From an uncultured Eubacteriales bacterium (GTDB lineage: Bacteria > Bacillota > Clostridia > Monoglobales > Monoglobaceae), in contig CATVQN010000089.1 in the NCBI GenBank assembly GCA_958346135.1, positions 1 through 5,676 of the forward strand: a stretch of DNA of 5,676 bases, in the 5' to 3' direction. This document shows, piece after piece, positions 1 through 5,675 of this stretch. The first letter of the stretch is position 1; each line of letters starts with the position of its first letter. The position numbers were made by a program, and so were the translations under genes. Below the pieces are notes generated by a model, which was not told the DNA's origin, ran no database searches, and saw nothing but the letters and a program-made list of their open reading frames with translations.

Positions 1-1
1 A

Positions 2-61
2 TTCCTTACCGCTTTCGTTGGAGGAATTATTGGATATATTGTGAAAAATATTTTTAAGTAG
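2..61 (+). CDS. C-terminal end of a membrane protein, possibly XhlA-like (partial, 5' end outside window)
   Basis: An open frame runs in from the left edge and ends at the TAG at 59-61. Its 19 visible residues are hydrophobic and glycine-rich (FVGGIIGYIV core) and finish with a short basic tail (KNIFK), as in the membrane-anchoring end of a small protein. The next gene's ribosome binding site begins at its stop codon, so the two are almost certainly co-transcribed. In PBSX-like phages a haemolysin/XhlA-type protein with a C-terminal membrane helix precedes the XhlB holin, and this fragment would fit that position. With so few residues the identity is a guess from context. An unrelated phage membrane protein is equally possible. 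Confidence 0.45.
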   Translation, partial: FLTAFVGGIIGYIVKNIFK

Positions 62-72
62 AGGAGGGAATC

Positions 73-324
73 ATGATGAAAGTATCAGCAGGAACCATAG
101 CCAGAACCATCTGTTTGGCGCTGGCGCTCATAAACCAGATCTTGACGGCAACCGGACACAGCATGATCAACATTGCAGACGATGACATCAACACGCTGAT
201 TTCCACAACCTTTACCATTGCAACAGCGCTTGCCGCCTGGTGGAAAAACAACAGCTTTACCAAGGCGGCGCTCAAAGCAGACAAGGTAATGAAGGAGGAA
301 AAGGCCAATGCGAATCGGAATTAA
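73..324 (+). CDS. Phage holin, XhlB/SPP1 family
   Basis: A small membrane protein that forms lesions in the cytoplasmic membrane so that the endolysin can reach the peptidoglycan. The 83 residues have the family layout: a short N-terminus with a TIART motif, a first hydrophobic helix at about 9-28, a polar acidic loop containing ADDDIN at about 35-40, a second helix at about 41-57 ending in AWWKNNSFT, and a charged lysine/glutamate-rich tail. The AWWKNNSFTKAA stretch and the overall size are typical of SPP1-family holins. The AGGAGG at 62-67 is 5 nt before the first ATG (73) and 8 nt before a second ATG (76). The second is better spaced and gives the usual MK start, so the true protein may be 82 residues. 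The gene overlaps the endolysin gene by 17 nt, the usual arrangement of a lysis cassette. Confidence 0.9.
   Translation: MMKVSAGTIARTICLALALINQILTATGHSMINIADDDINTLISTTFTIATALAAWWKNNSFTKAALKADKVMKEEKANANRN
292..298 (+). promoter_or_regulatory. Ribosome binding site of the endolysin gene, inside the holin gene
   Basis: AAGGAGG lies 9 nt before the ATG at 308 and within the last codons of the holin gene. It fixes the endolysin start and suggests that holin and endolysin translation are coupled. Confidence 0.8.
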
Positions 325-1120
325 CTGCGGTCATACCATAAGCGGAAAACCGGGCTCCGGTGCAGTAGGATATCTGATTGAAAGCGATGAAACCCGTGCG
401 GTAGGCTATGCACTGATAGAGATGCTGCGCGCACAGGGACATACGGTGATTGACTGCACCAACGATGTTGCCGCATCCGAATCGGAAAATCTAAAAAATA
501 TTGTAACTCTGGCAAACGCCCAACACCTGGATGCCTTTTACAGTATTCACTTCAACTCCGGCGGCGGAACCGGCACCGAAATTTACACCTACGGGGGACG
601 GGATACAGCAAATGCCGGTATTATTTTAGAAAACATAACGCAGCTTGGATTTTCGGACCGCGGCATCAAAAACGGCTCTAACCTCTATGTTATTCGCCAT
701 ACCCACGCACCGGCAGCCCTGATTGAGGTATGCTTTGTGGATTCCGGAAAGGATGCACAGCGTTATCGTAAGCTGGATGCCAAAAGGATTGCGGAGGCGA
801 TCTGTTTTGGAATTGACGGAAAAGAAATAGAAGAAAGTGAGGAATTGACCATGACGCAATATGAGGAACTCAAACAGGAGATCCATGATTTAACCGAAAC
901 GGTGAAATCTTTGGCAGAGGAGATATATGACTTAAAACACCCCATGATTTACAATTACATCGATGAGAACATGCCCGAGTGGGCAAGACCTACTGTGCAA
1001 AAGCTGGTAAACGAAGGTATTTTAAAAGGTGATGAAACCGGTCTAAACCTAACGGATGAGATGCTGCGGATTCTTGTTATTTTAGATCGGATGATGGATT
1101 TTCAAACCAATCGTGAATAG
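308..1120 (+). CDS. Phage endolysin, N-acetylmuramoyl-L-alanine amidase (Amidase_3 type)
   Basis: Zinc amidase that cuts the bond between N-acetylmuramic acid and L-alanine in peptidoglycan; here probably the phage lysis enzyme released through the adjacent holin. Residues 1-170 form the Amidase_3 catalytic domain. The visible metal-site candidates are H9 in GINCGHT, a glutamate in the ESDET segment (E25 or E28) and H81 in YSIHFNSG; the likely catalytic glutamate is E140 in ALIEVCFVDS. There is no signal peptide, as expected for a holin-dependent endolysin. A glutamate-rich linker and predicted coiled coil (about 172-211) leads to a C-terminal module (about 213-265) with the MPEWARPTVQKLVNEG and LNLTDEMLRILVILDR pattern. 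That module recurs in clostridial phage endolysins, looks like a single S-layer-homology-like repeat, and may bind the wall. At 270 residues the protein is complete. It is last in the cassette and converges on the hydrogenase operon. A host spore or cell-wall amidase is possible but less likely given the holin. Confidence 0.92.
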   Translation: MRIGINCGHTISGKPGSGAVGYLIESDETRAVGYALIEMLRAQGHTVIDCTNDVAASESENLKNIVTLANAQHLDAFYSIHFNSGGGTGTEIYTYGGRDTANAGIILENITQLGFSDRGIKNGSNLYVIRHTHAPAALIEVCFVDSGKDAQRYRKLDAKRIAEAICFGIDGKEIEESEELTMTQYEELKQEIHDLTETVKSLAEEIYDLKHPMIYNYIDENMPEWARPTVQKLVNEGILKGDETGLNLTDEMLRILVILDRMMDFQTNRE

Positions 1121-1130
1121 AAAGTGCCAC

Positions 1131-1146
1131 AATCCTTCGCAGGATT
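1131..1146 (+). other. Small hairpin after the endolysin stop
   Basis: AATCCT and AGGATT pair around a TCGC loop, 10 nt after the endolysin stop codon. The stem is only 6 bp and is followed by TCCTATGT, not a T-run, so it is not a terminator by itself. It may help protect the 3' end of the transcript, or it may be chance. Confidence 0.3.
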
Positions 1147-1158
1147 TCCTATGTAACA

Positions 1159-1195
1159 AAATGCGCCGAAGATGCTAAGCATCTTCGGCGCATTT
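1159..1195. terminator. Probable bidirectional terminator between convergent genes
   Basis: A perfect 17-bp inverted repeat (arms 1159-1175 and 1179-1195, loop TAA) with a GC-rich core, GCGCCGAAGATGC, lies between the plus-strand endolysin and the minus-strand hydrogenase. On the minus strand the stem runs into CATTTTGTTACAT, a reasonable U-tract. On the plus strand only TTT follows, then GCCG, so termination in that direction should be weaker. The convergent position makes a shared terminator the best reading. I cannot judge the strength without folding energies. Confidence 0.75.
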
Positions 1196-1240
1196 GCCGT
1201 TTCGGCTCTATTATATTGGGGGAACAGAGCTTGAAACGGC
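1196..1240. repeat. Imperfect inverted repeat next to the hydrogenase stop codon
   Basis: The arms at 1196-1209 and 1226-1240 match as GCCGTTTC and GAAACGGC plus CTCT and AGAG, with an unpaired or mismatched 2-3 nt between those blocks and a 16-nt loop. On the minus strand it begins 3 nt after the hydrogenase stop codon and directly abuts the stronger 17-bp hairpin. No T-run follows in either direction, so it is probably a 3'-end structure of the operon mRNA, not an independent terminator. Confidence 0.5.
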
Positions 1241-1243
1241 AAT

Positions 1244-2668
1244 CTATTTCAATACAGAAATAGCATCAGTAATGGTTTTTTCAAACGCCTCTCTGCCGTA
1301 TTTGTCAACCTCGGCTTTGTTTTTCTCGCCGTGGGTCAGGCAGCCTGCACCGCCGATACAGCCTCCGATGCAGGCCATTCCTTCCACAAAATTGGCGTCC
1401 AGAACATTCCTGCTCTTTTTGAGAAGCGCCATCCGACAGGCATCAATGCCGTCGCAGGAAATCGCTTTTAATTCAAAATCCTCTATACCGTGTTCTTTCA
1501 GTCCCTCTGCAACTGCATCGGCAAGGCCACCGCATCTGGCAAAAATTCTGCCATAGTAAGAGGCATTGTCCAGAACGCCCTCACCCAGCGTAGTAATATC
1601 CAGATCTTTGCTGTCAAAAAGCGCCTGCAGCTCTTCAAAGGTAATACAGGAGTCTACATATGGACGAACCTCCTCCTTCTGGATCTCCATTTTCTTAGCG
1701 GTACAAGGGCCGATAAAGACAACTTTGATATTTTCCTGGTGTTCTTTCATATATTTTGCAATGGTCGCCATGGGGGAGAGATTATGCGAAACCATCGGGG
1801 ATAAATCCGGAAAGCTCTTATGAATATAGTCCACAAAAGCCGGACAGCAGGAGCTGGTTAAAAACCCCTTTTCCGCAAGCTCTTCGGACTCGGCATAGGC
1901 CACCATATCCGCACCCAAAGCCGCCTCAACCACTGCATAGAACCCCAGCTCCTTCAGTCCCTGAATCACCTGACCCAGCTTTGCATAGGTGAACTGACTG
2001 GAAATCGATGGTGCAACTAGGGCATAAACCTTATATTTGGTATTATTCTGGCTCTTTTTAATCATATCAATGCAGTCTAAAATATAAGACTTATCCATGA
2101 TTGCGCCAAAGGGACACTGATAAACACAGGCGCCGCAGGCAATGCATTTTTGGTTGTCAATAGCCGCCGCCTTGTTCTCGTTCATGGAGATCGCTTTTAC
2201 CTTGCAGGCGTTTTGGCAGGGACGCTTCCGATTGGCAATGGCTGCGAAAGGACAGACCTTGGCACAGGCACCGCAATCCACACACTTGGATTTATCGATG
2301 TGCGCAACATGGTCATGGTCAAAGGATATGGCACCCCTTTTACACACATCCTCACAGCGGTGCGCCAGACAGCCGCGGCAAGAATTGGTCACCTCATAGC
2401 CGCCCATGGGACATTCGTCACAGGCCGTCTCGATCACCTCAATCACATTGGGGTTTTCCGGATCACCGCCCATAGCAAGCCGAACACGATCGGCCAGAAT
2501 GGCCCGCTCTTTGTATACGCAGCAGCGCATGGTAGGGGTGTTTCCGGGAACAATCTTTTTCGGGATGTCCAGCAGGTTTTCCAGCAGGGTATCCGCCCAG
2601 GCCTGGCGCGCCACTTCCCGCAGCACCTTATATTTTAAGTGTTGTACCTTGGTATCAAATTTTCGCAT
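1244..2668 (-). CDS. [FeFe] hydrogenase, group B type, with cysteine-rich ferredoxin N-terminus
   Basis: Iron-only hydrogenase that interconverts H2 with protons and electrons, probably exchanging electrons with ferredoxin in the cytoplasm (no signal peptide or membrane segment). Of its 474 residues, about 80-190 carry closely spaced cysteine motifs: C83/C86, C97/C100/C105/C109, a ferredoxin-type CxxCxxCxxxCP at C129-C139, C151/C155, and a second such motif at C175-C185. That is enough for about four [4Fe-4S] clusters. The H-cluster domain (about 213-445) shows all three signatures: TSSCCP (C274 as candidate proton relay, C275 as ligand), GPCTAKK (C322, K325) and EGMACIGGCIGG (C433, C437). 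The methionine before AC is kept (M431), whereas the PC motif is preceded by glycine, not methionine. E260 and E263 align by eye with the proton-path glutamates E279 and E282 of clostridial CpI. These motifs and the missing long CpI-type N-terminus fit group B. GAGGGAG at 2677-2683 lies 8 nt before the ATG. It is the last gene of the operon, 15 nt after the phosphatase gene. The HydE, HydF and HydG maturases it needs are not in the window. Confidence 0.88.
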   Translation of the reverse strand: MRKFDTKVQHLKYKVLREVARQAWADTLLENLLDIPKKIVPGNTPTMRCCVYKERAILADRVRLAMGGDPENPNVIEVIETACDECPMGGYEVTNSCRGCLAHRCEDVCKRGAISFDHDHVAHIDKSKCVDCGACAKVCPFAAIANRKRPCQNACKVKAISMNENKAAAIDNQKCIACGACVYQCPFGAIMDKSYILDCIDMIKKSQNNTKYKVYALVAPSISSQFTYAKLGQVIQGLKELGFYAVVEAALGADMVAYAESEELAEKGFLTSSCCPAFVDYIHKSFPDLSPMVSHNLSPMATIAKYMKEHQENIKVVFIGPCTAKKMEIQKEEVRPYVDSCITFEELQALFDSKDLDITTLGEGVLDNASYYGRIFARCGGLADAVAEGLKEHGIEDFELKAISCDGIDACRMALLKKSRNVLDANFVEGMACIGGCIGGAGCLTHGEKNKAEVDKYGREAFEKTITDAISVLK

Positions 2669-2683
2669 AGACTTTTCTCCCTC

Positions 2684-3856
2684 TTAAAAATAGCTGACCT
2701 TGATTCGCTTTCCCATCTGCTTTAAACACTCCGAAAGCTCTTTCACAAGGTTCATTTTGATATTAAAGTTAATGGGCAAATTCGGATTCTGGTGTGCCGG
2801 GTTGACAGCTCTGCCCACATAAAAGTTAATGTCGGTAGCCTCTTCAAAAAGGATCCTGCAAATCAGAGATGCACCGTCACGCTTATAACCCCAATGGGTA
2901 TAGCTTTCGTTGCCGCTCAGGTAATCCTTTGCGTATTCCAACACCTTGTTAATGGTAATCACACCCTCGGTCACCAAATCCACACCCTCAATTTCCGCAA
3001 TGGGCGGAACATCGGAATCCTCAAAATTCAGCGAAGGCTTGATGGGCTTTCCCAGGTACTTGGCTGCAATCGACGATGTGGTACCGCCGCAGACAATATG
3101 CTTGCCCTCCTTGGAAAAGAACAGCGACATCATTCTGTCGCTATCATCACGGTGAGAGGGCGGGCCGAACAGCAGATTCACCGGCACACGCTTGCGCACC
3201 CGAATCACACAGGCGGTAGCGTCATCTCCAGGCTTGCCGCCGTACAGCTTATTGCACTCGTCCACCAAAATGGTAGCCAGGGTCTTGGCGGTAAAATCAT
3301 TGATCGTCAGTGGCTCTAAAAATTCAATAATATCCTCTCGTTTCCAGCCGAAATTATAGGCAAGACCAATTCCCGCATGGGGACAGCCATCGCTCATGGC
3401 CACAAAAATGTCGTTTTCCTGAAGGCTAATAACCGACTTATAAACCTTCTTTCCGCCGATATTCATTTCGGTTTTGGGATAATCATAGTTTTTATAATCG
3501 CGTATTAAAATGACATGGGGATTGTCATACTGAATCACCTCAGCGTAGGTATTGTCAATCAGATGAATGATGGTGAAGGTGGAATACGCCACACCTCTGA
3601 CACTGCATATGGGCAAGGTAGCCGCAATGGTAGAAACACATTCCTCTAAGGAAAGCTCCGCCGCCATCATGGTAGAGATAATCTTGGATGTCAACGTGGA
3701 GAGAATACTCGCCTTCACGCCGCTTCCCAATCCGTCTGCCAGAACCACAACCGTAGAGTTCTCACCCTGTTCCACTATGTCCACATGATCGCCGCAAAGC
3801 TGTTCGCCGTAGTGATTGATGCTTTTGTAGCCAATGTCGGCACATAAATTATTCAT
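2684..3856 (-). CDS. SpoIIE-type (PPM family) serine/threonine protein phosphatase linked to the sensory hydrogenase
   Basis: Metal-dependent phosphatase that probably removes phosphate from serine or threonine on a regulatory protein, for example an anti-sigma-factor antagonist; no target is in the window. Residues 1-220 form the PPM domain with the metal-site aspartates visible: GD at D23, LADGLGSG at D41, MSDG at D156 and GDDAT at D211/D212. All key motifs are intact, so it should be active. There is no transmembrane segment and no fused GAF, PAS or response-regulator domain, so its input must come from a partner. Residues about 221-390 form a second domain I cannot assign, containing LLFGPPSHRDD, VCGGTTSSIAAKYLGK and VTEGVITI segments. 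The start codon lies inside the end of the HydS-like gene (8-nt overlap), with AAAGGAG at 3867-3873 placed 10 nt upstream, which indicates translational coupling. A SpoIIE-like phosphatase next to a HydS-like hydrogenase is a known arrangement for group C hydrogenases. The gene is complete. Confidence 0.88.
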   Translation of the reverse strand: MNNLCADIGYKSINHYGEQLCGDHVDIVEQGENSTVVVLADGLGSGVKASILSTLTSKIISTMMAAELSLEECVSTIAATLPICSVRGVAYSTFTIIHLIDNTYAEVIQYDNPHVILIRDYKNYDYPKTEMNIGGKKVYKSVISLQENDIFVAMSDGCPHAGIGLAYNFGWKREDIIEFLEPLTINDFTAKTLATILVDECNKLYGGKPGDDATACVIRVRKRVPVNLLFGPPSHRDDSDRMMSLFFSKEGKHIVCGGTTSSIAAKYLGKPIKPSLNFEDSDVPPIAEIEGVDLVTEGVITINKVLEYAKDYLSGNESYTHWGYKRDGASLICRILFEEATDINFYVGRAVNPAHQNPNLPINFNIKMNLVKELSECLKQMGKRIKVSYF

Positions 3857-5525
3857 CGGAGATCGTCTCCTTTAGCTTAGACAGCGCAATCTTGGTTTCG
3901 GCGGCAGTCTCACCCAAAAGGGAGGCAATTTCCTGAACAATCCGCATCTGCTTATCCACCACCTTATCGGCAATTTCTACCGTCTGGCGGCTGATATCCT
4001 CCTTCCGCTCTCTGGCGTTTTCCTCCTCTGTAATATCACGCAGAATACAAATTAAAACCCGGTATTCCTTATCATATACAATGGTTTGTTCCACATAGCG
4101 CTCATATTCCGCAAGATAAACCCGCTTGTCCTTAATGTTTTTACCGGTTTCCAGCACCTCCATGAACAGGGTCGGGTCCAGGATCCTAACCACCTGATCC
4201 CCCAAAATATCATGGATATTCCGGATATGCATAATCCGCATAGCCGCCGTATTGATCTGCTGAACCTCCAGCTTTTCGTTCAGTACCATCAAGCCGTTGG
4301 GCGTATTGTTGACAATATTGTCCGAAAAGCTCTCAGCCTTATCTTTTAAGTACGGCAGACACATTGAGATTTCCGCCTTGCCCTGGTAAATGGCAACCGC
4401 CTTATCCCGGCAGGTATTATAGCCGCAGGAGCCGCAGTTTAACTCATCCGATGGCTTGAATTTTCCCATCTGCCGCAGAATTTCGTTAATCTCCTGGTCG
4501 GTGGGCGGCTGAAGCCGGCGCTCAATGACAGTGAAATTCTTCCGAATTTCCGGCGCATCCGGCTGCGGGACCTCAAAATCGTATTTCCCCGCAAAATCCG
4601 CTACCGCTTTATAGTCCTTCACCGGAGAACGATGGAATTTCTCCATAACCGGGCCGCCTACACAGCTGCCCACACAGGCCGACATCTCGATAAAGCACTT
4701 ATGCACCTTTCCGTCCTCAATTTCTCGCAGAGCGGCTATGCAGTTTTCCACCCCGTCAATTGCCATATAGGTATATTCGGGATTCTCCTGCATCATGGTT
4801 TTTAAAATTCCGCCTGTAGTAGGAAAGAACCTGGCACGGCTGTGTGCGTTTTCATCCCGCTTTGTCTCCAGCACGATGTTCTTCTCTTTGAACCATCGGG
4901 TCAGCTCGTCAAAGGTGAGAACCGCATCCACAATTCCCTCATAATAATCCGCCTCGTCTTTTTTGGCAACACAGGGGCCGATAAATACAGTCTTTGCGTT
5001 GGGAAACCGTTTTTTAATATCCAGGCAGTGAGCCTGCATAGGTGATACCACATCCGCAAGATAGGGAAGCTCCTTGGGAAAATACTTCTGAACCAGCAGA
5101 TTGATGCTGTGACAGCACGAAGAGATGATCACGTCCATATTTGCCTCATTGACCAAACGGTCATATTCCCGTTTGACAATGGTTGCGCCGATGGCAGTCT
5201 CCTCCGCACCGGCAAAGCCCAGCTGCTTTAAGGCCTTTTGCATCGCCTCGATTCCCACATTCTCATAATTGGCAATAAAGGACGGTGCAATACTCACCCA
5301 AACCGGGGCATCGCCCTGGAGAAGCACCTTTACCTTTTCGGTCTCGTCCACAATCTGCTTGGCATCCTGAGGACAGACAACAAAGCACTGACCGCAGAGA
5401 ATACATTCATTTCCGATAATATATGCCTGGTTACCGGAAAAACGAATGGATTTCACCGGACAATGCCGAATACATTTATAACAGTTTTTACAATTTGATT
5501 TTTTTAAGGTCAGACAGTCCGCCAT
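3849..5525 (-). CDS. hydS: Sensory-type (group C, HydS-like) [FeFe] hydrogenase with FeS and PAS domains
   Basis: Likely cytoplasmic H2 or redox sensor, not a bulk H2 producer. The 558 residues run in this order. A 2x[4Fe-4S] ferredoxin domain comes first (C12/C15/C18/C22 and C41/C44/C47/C51). The H-cluster domain follows (about 70-300) with SSCCHS (C137, C138), GPCVAKKDE (C185, K188) and EMSACVGSCVGG (C284, C288). Next is an extra four-cysteine FeS module (C364, C367, C372, C389) like that of RnfB and AcsC-type proteins, then a PAS domain (about 402-500), then a charged helical tail (about 503-558) that may be a coiled coil. There is no kinase, cyclase or DNA-binding domain. Differences from catalytic enzymes: histidine, not proline, after CC; serine (S282), not methionine, before AC; and tyrosine and leucine where the proton-path glutamates would align. 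TAGGAGG at 5534-5540 lies 8 nt before the ATG. It is first in the operon and overlaps the phosphatase gene. The symbol follows literature usage for this family; the assignment rests on domain order and neighbours. Confidence 0.9.
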   Translation of the reverse strand: MADCLTLKKSNCKNCYKCIRHCPVKSIRFSGNQAYIIGNECILCGQCFVVCPQDAKQIVDETEKVKVLLQGDAPVWVSIAPSFIANYENVGIEAMQKALKQLGFAGAEETAIGATIVKREYDRLVNEANMDVIISSCCHSINLLVQKYFPKELPYLADVVSPMQAHCLDIKKRFPNAKTVFIGPCVAKKDEADYYEGIVDAVLTFDELTRWFKEKNIVLETKRDENAHSRARFFPTTGGILKTMMQENPEYTYMAIDGVENCIAALREIEDGKVHKCFIEMSACVGSCVGGPVMEKFHRSPVKDYKAVADFAGKYDFEVPQPDAPEIRKNFTVIERRLQPPTDQEINEILRQMGKFKPSDELNCGSCGYNTCRDKAVAIYQGKAEISMCLPYLKDKAESFSDNIVNNTPNGLMVLNEKLEVQQINTAAMRIMHIRNIHDILGDQVVRILDPTLFMEVLETGKNIKDKRVYLAEYERYVEQTIVYDKEYRVLICILRDITEEENARERKEDISRQTVEIADKVVDKQMRIVQEIASLLGETAAETKIALSKLKETISDE

Positions 5526-5533
5526 GGCTGCAG

Positions 5534-5540
5534 CCTCCTA
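5534..5540 (-). promoter_or_regulatory. Ribosome binding site of the HydS-like gene
   Basis: TAGGAGG on the minus strand, 8 nt before the ATG at 5525-5523. It is a near-perfect Shine-Dalgarno sequence and supports this start over later in-frame ATGs. Confidence 0.8.
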
Positions 5541-5583
5541 TTGTTCTATTTTAGGGAGCATATTGTCCCGAAAAATGAGCTTG

Positions 5584-5618
5584 GACTTGCTGACTGCAAT
5601 CAGCGCAGTCAGCAAGTC
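5584..5618 (-). terminator. Strong hairpin between the upstream gene and the HydS-like gene (terminator or attenuator)
   Basis: A perfect 14-bp inverted repeat (GACTTGCTGACTGC and its complement) with a 7-nt loop starts 12 nt after the stop codon of the upstream minus-strand gene. Reading on, the minus strand gives CAAGCTC and then ATTTTT, so the T-run begins 8 nt beyond the stem, not directly at it. That is suboptimal for an intrinsic terminator. It could end the upstream transcript, reduce read-through into the hydrogenase operon, or act as an mRNA stability or processing element. The perfect stem is unlikely to be chance; its function is inferred. Confidence 0.5.
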
Positions 5619-5630
5619 TGCATCATAAGT

Positions 5631-5675
5631 TTACTGCAGAGCACCTGCAACAGTCTTAGCAAAAAAATGTGTGAC
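5631..5675 (-). CDS. C-terminal end of an unidentified gene upstream of the HydS-like gene (partial)
   Basis: On the minus strand a frame open from the window edge ends at the TAA at 5633-5631. The 14 residues end in AKTVAGALQ. The short gap, the same direction and the hairpin just after the stop fit a real gene end. In other clostridia, small 2Fe-2S ferredoxin-like, DRTGG-domain or anti-sigma ATPase-like genes often sit upstream of hydS, but these residues do not identify any of them. A chance open frame of this length cannot be excluded. Confidence 0.4.
   Translation of the reverse strand, partial: VTHFFAKTVAGALQ

Noticed and set aside
54..308. 84-codon minus-strand open frame opposite the holin gene
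   Set aside because: Its hydrophobic content mirrors the holin coding sequence. The holin has family motifs and a good ribosome binding site; this frame has neither.
1121..1243. tRNA gene or phage attachment site between the two blocks
   Set aside because: No cloverleaf or T-loop GTTCGA-type signature is present, and no direct repeat of this segment was seen elsewhere in the window. The palindromes explain most of it.
2150..2638. 162-codon plus-strand open frame opposite the group B hydrogenase
   Set aside because: It lies wholly inside a clearly coding gene on the other strand, has no recognisable domain, and its histidine- and arginine-rich composition is that of an antisense shadow of cysteine- and alanine-rich ferredoxin codons.
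1244..2668. Assignment as a group A (CpI or bifurcating HydA) hydrogenase
   Set aside because: There is no N-terminal 2Fe-2S or His-ligated cluster domain, the segment around PC and after the last CxxxC motif differs from group A, and the N-terminal cysteine array fits group B better.
2792..3319. 175-codon plus-strand open frame opposite the phosphatase gene
   Set aside because: It is fully antisense to an intact gene with all catalytic motifs, and no known domain or credible ribosome binding site was seen.
5548..5576. Possible promoter of the HydS operon on the minus strand (TAAAAT with a TTTTTC-like -35)
   Set aside because: The -10 candidate is fair but the -35 candidate matches the TTGACA consensus poorly at any usual spacing, so a promoter here is not supported by sequence alone.
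5584..5618. CRISPR-like repeat
   Set aside because: It is a single palindrome with no second copy or spacer pattern.
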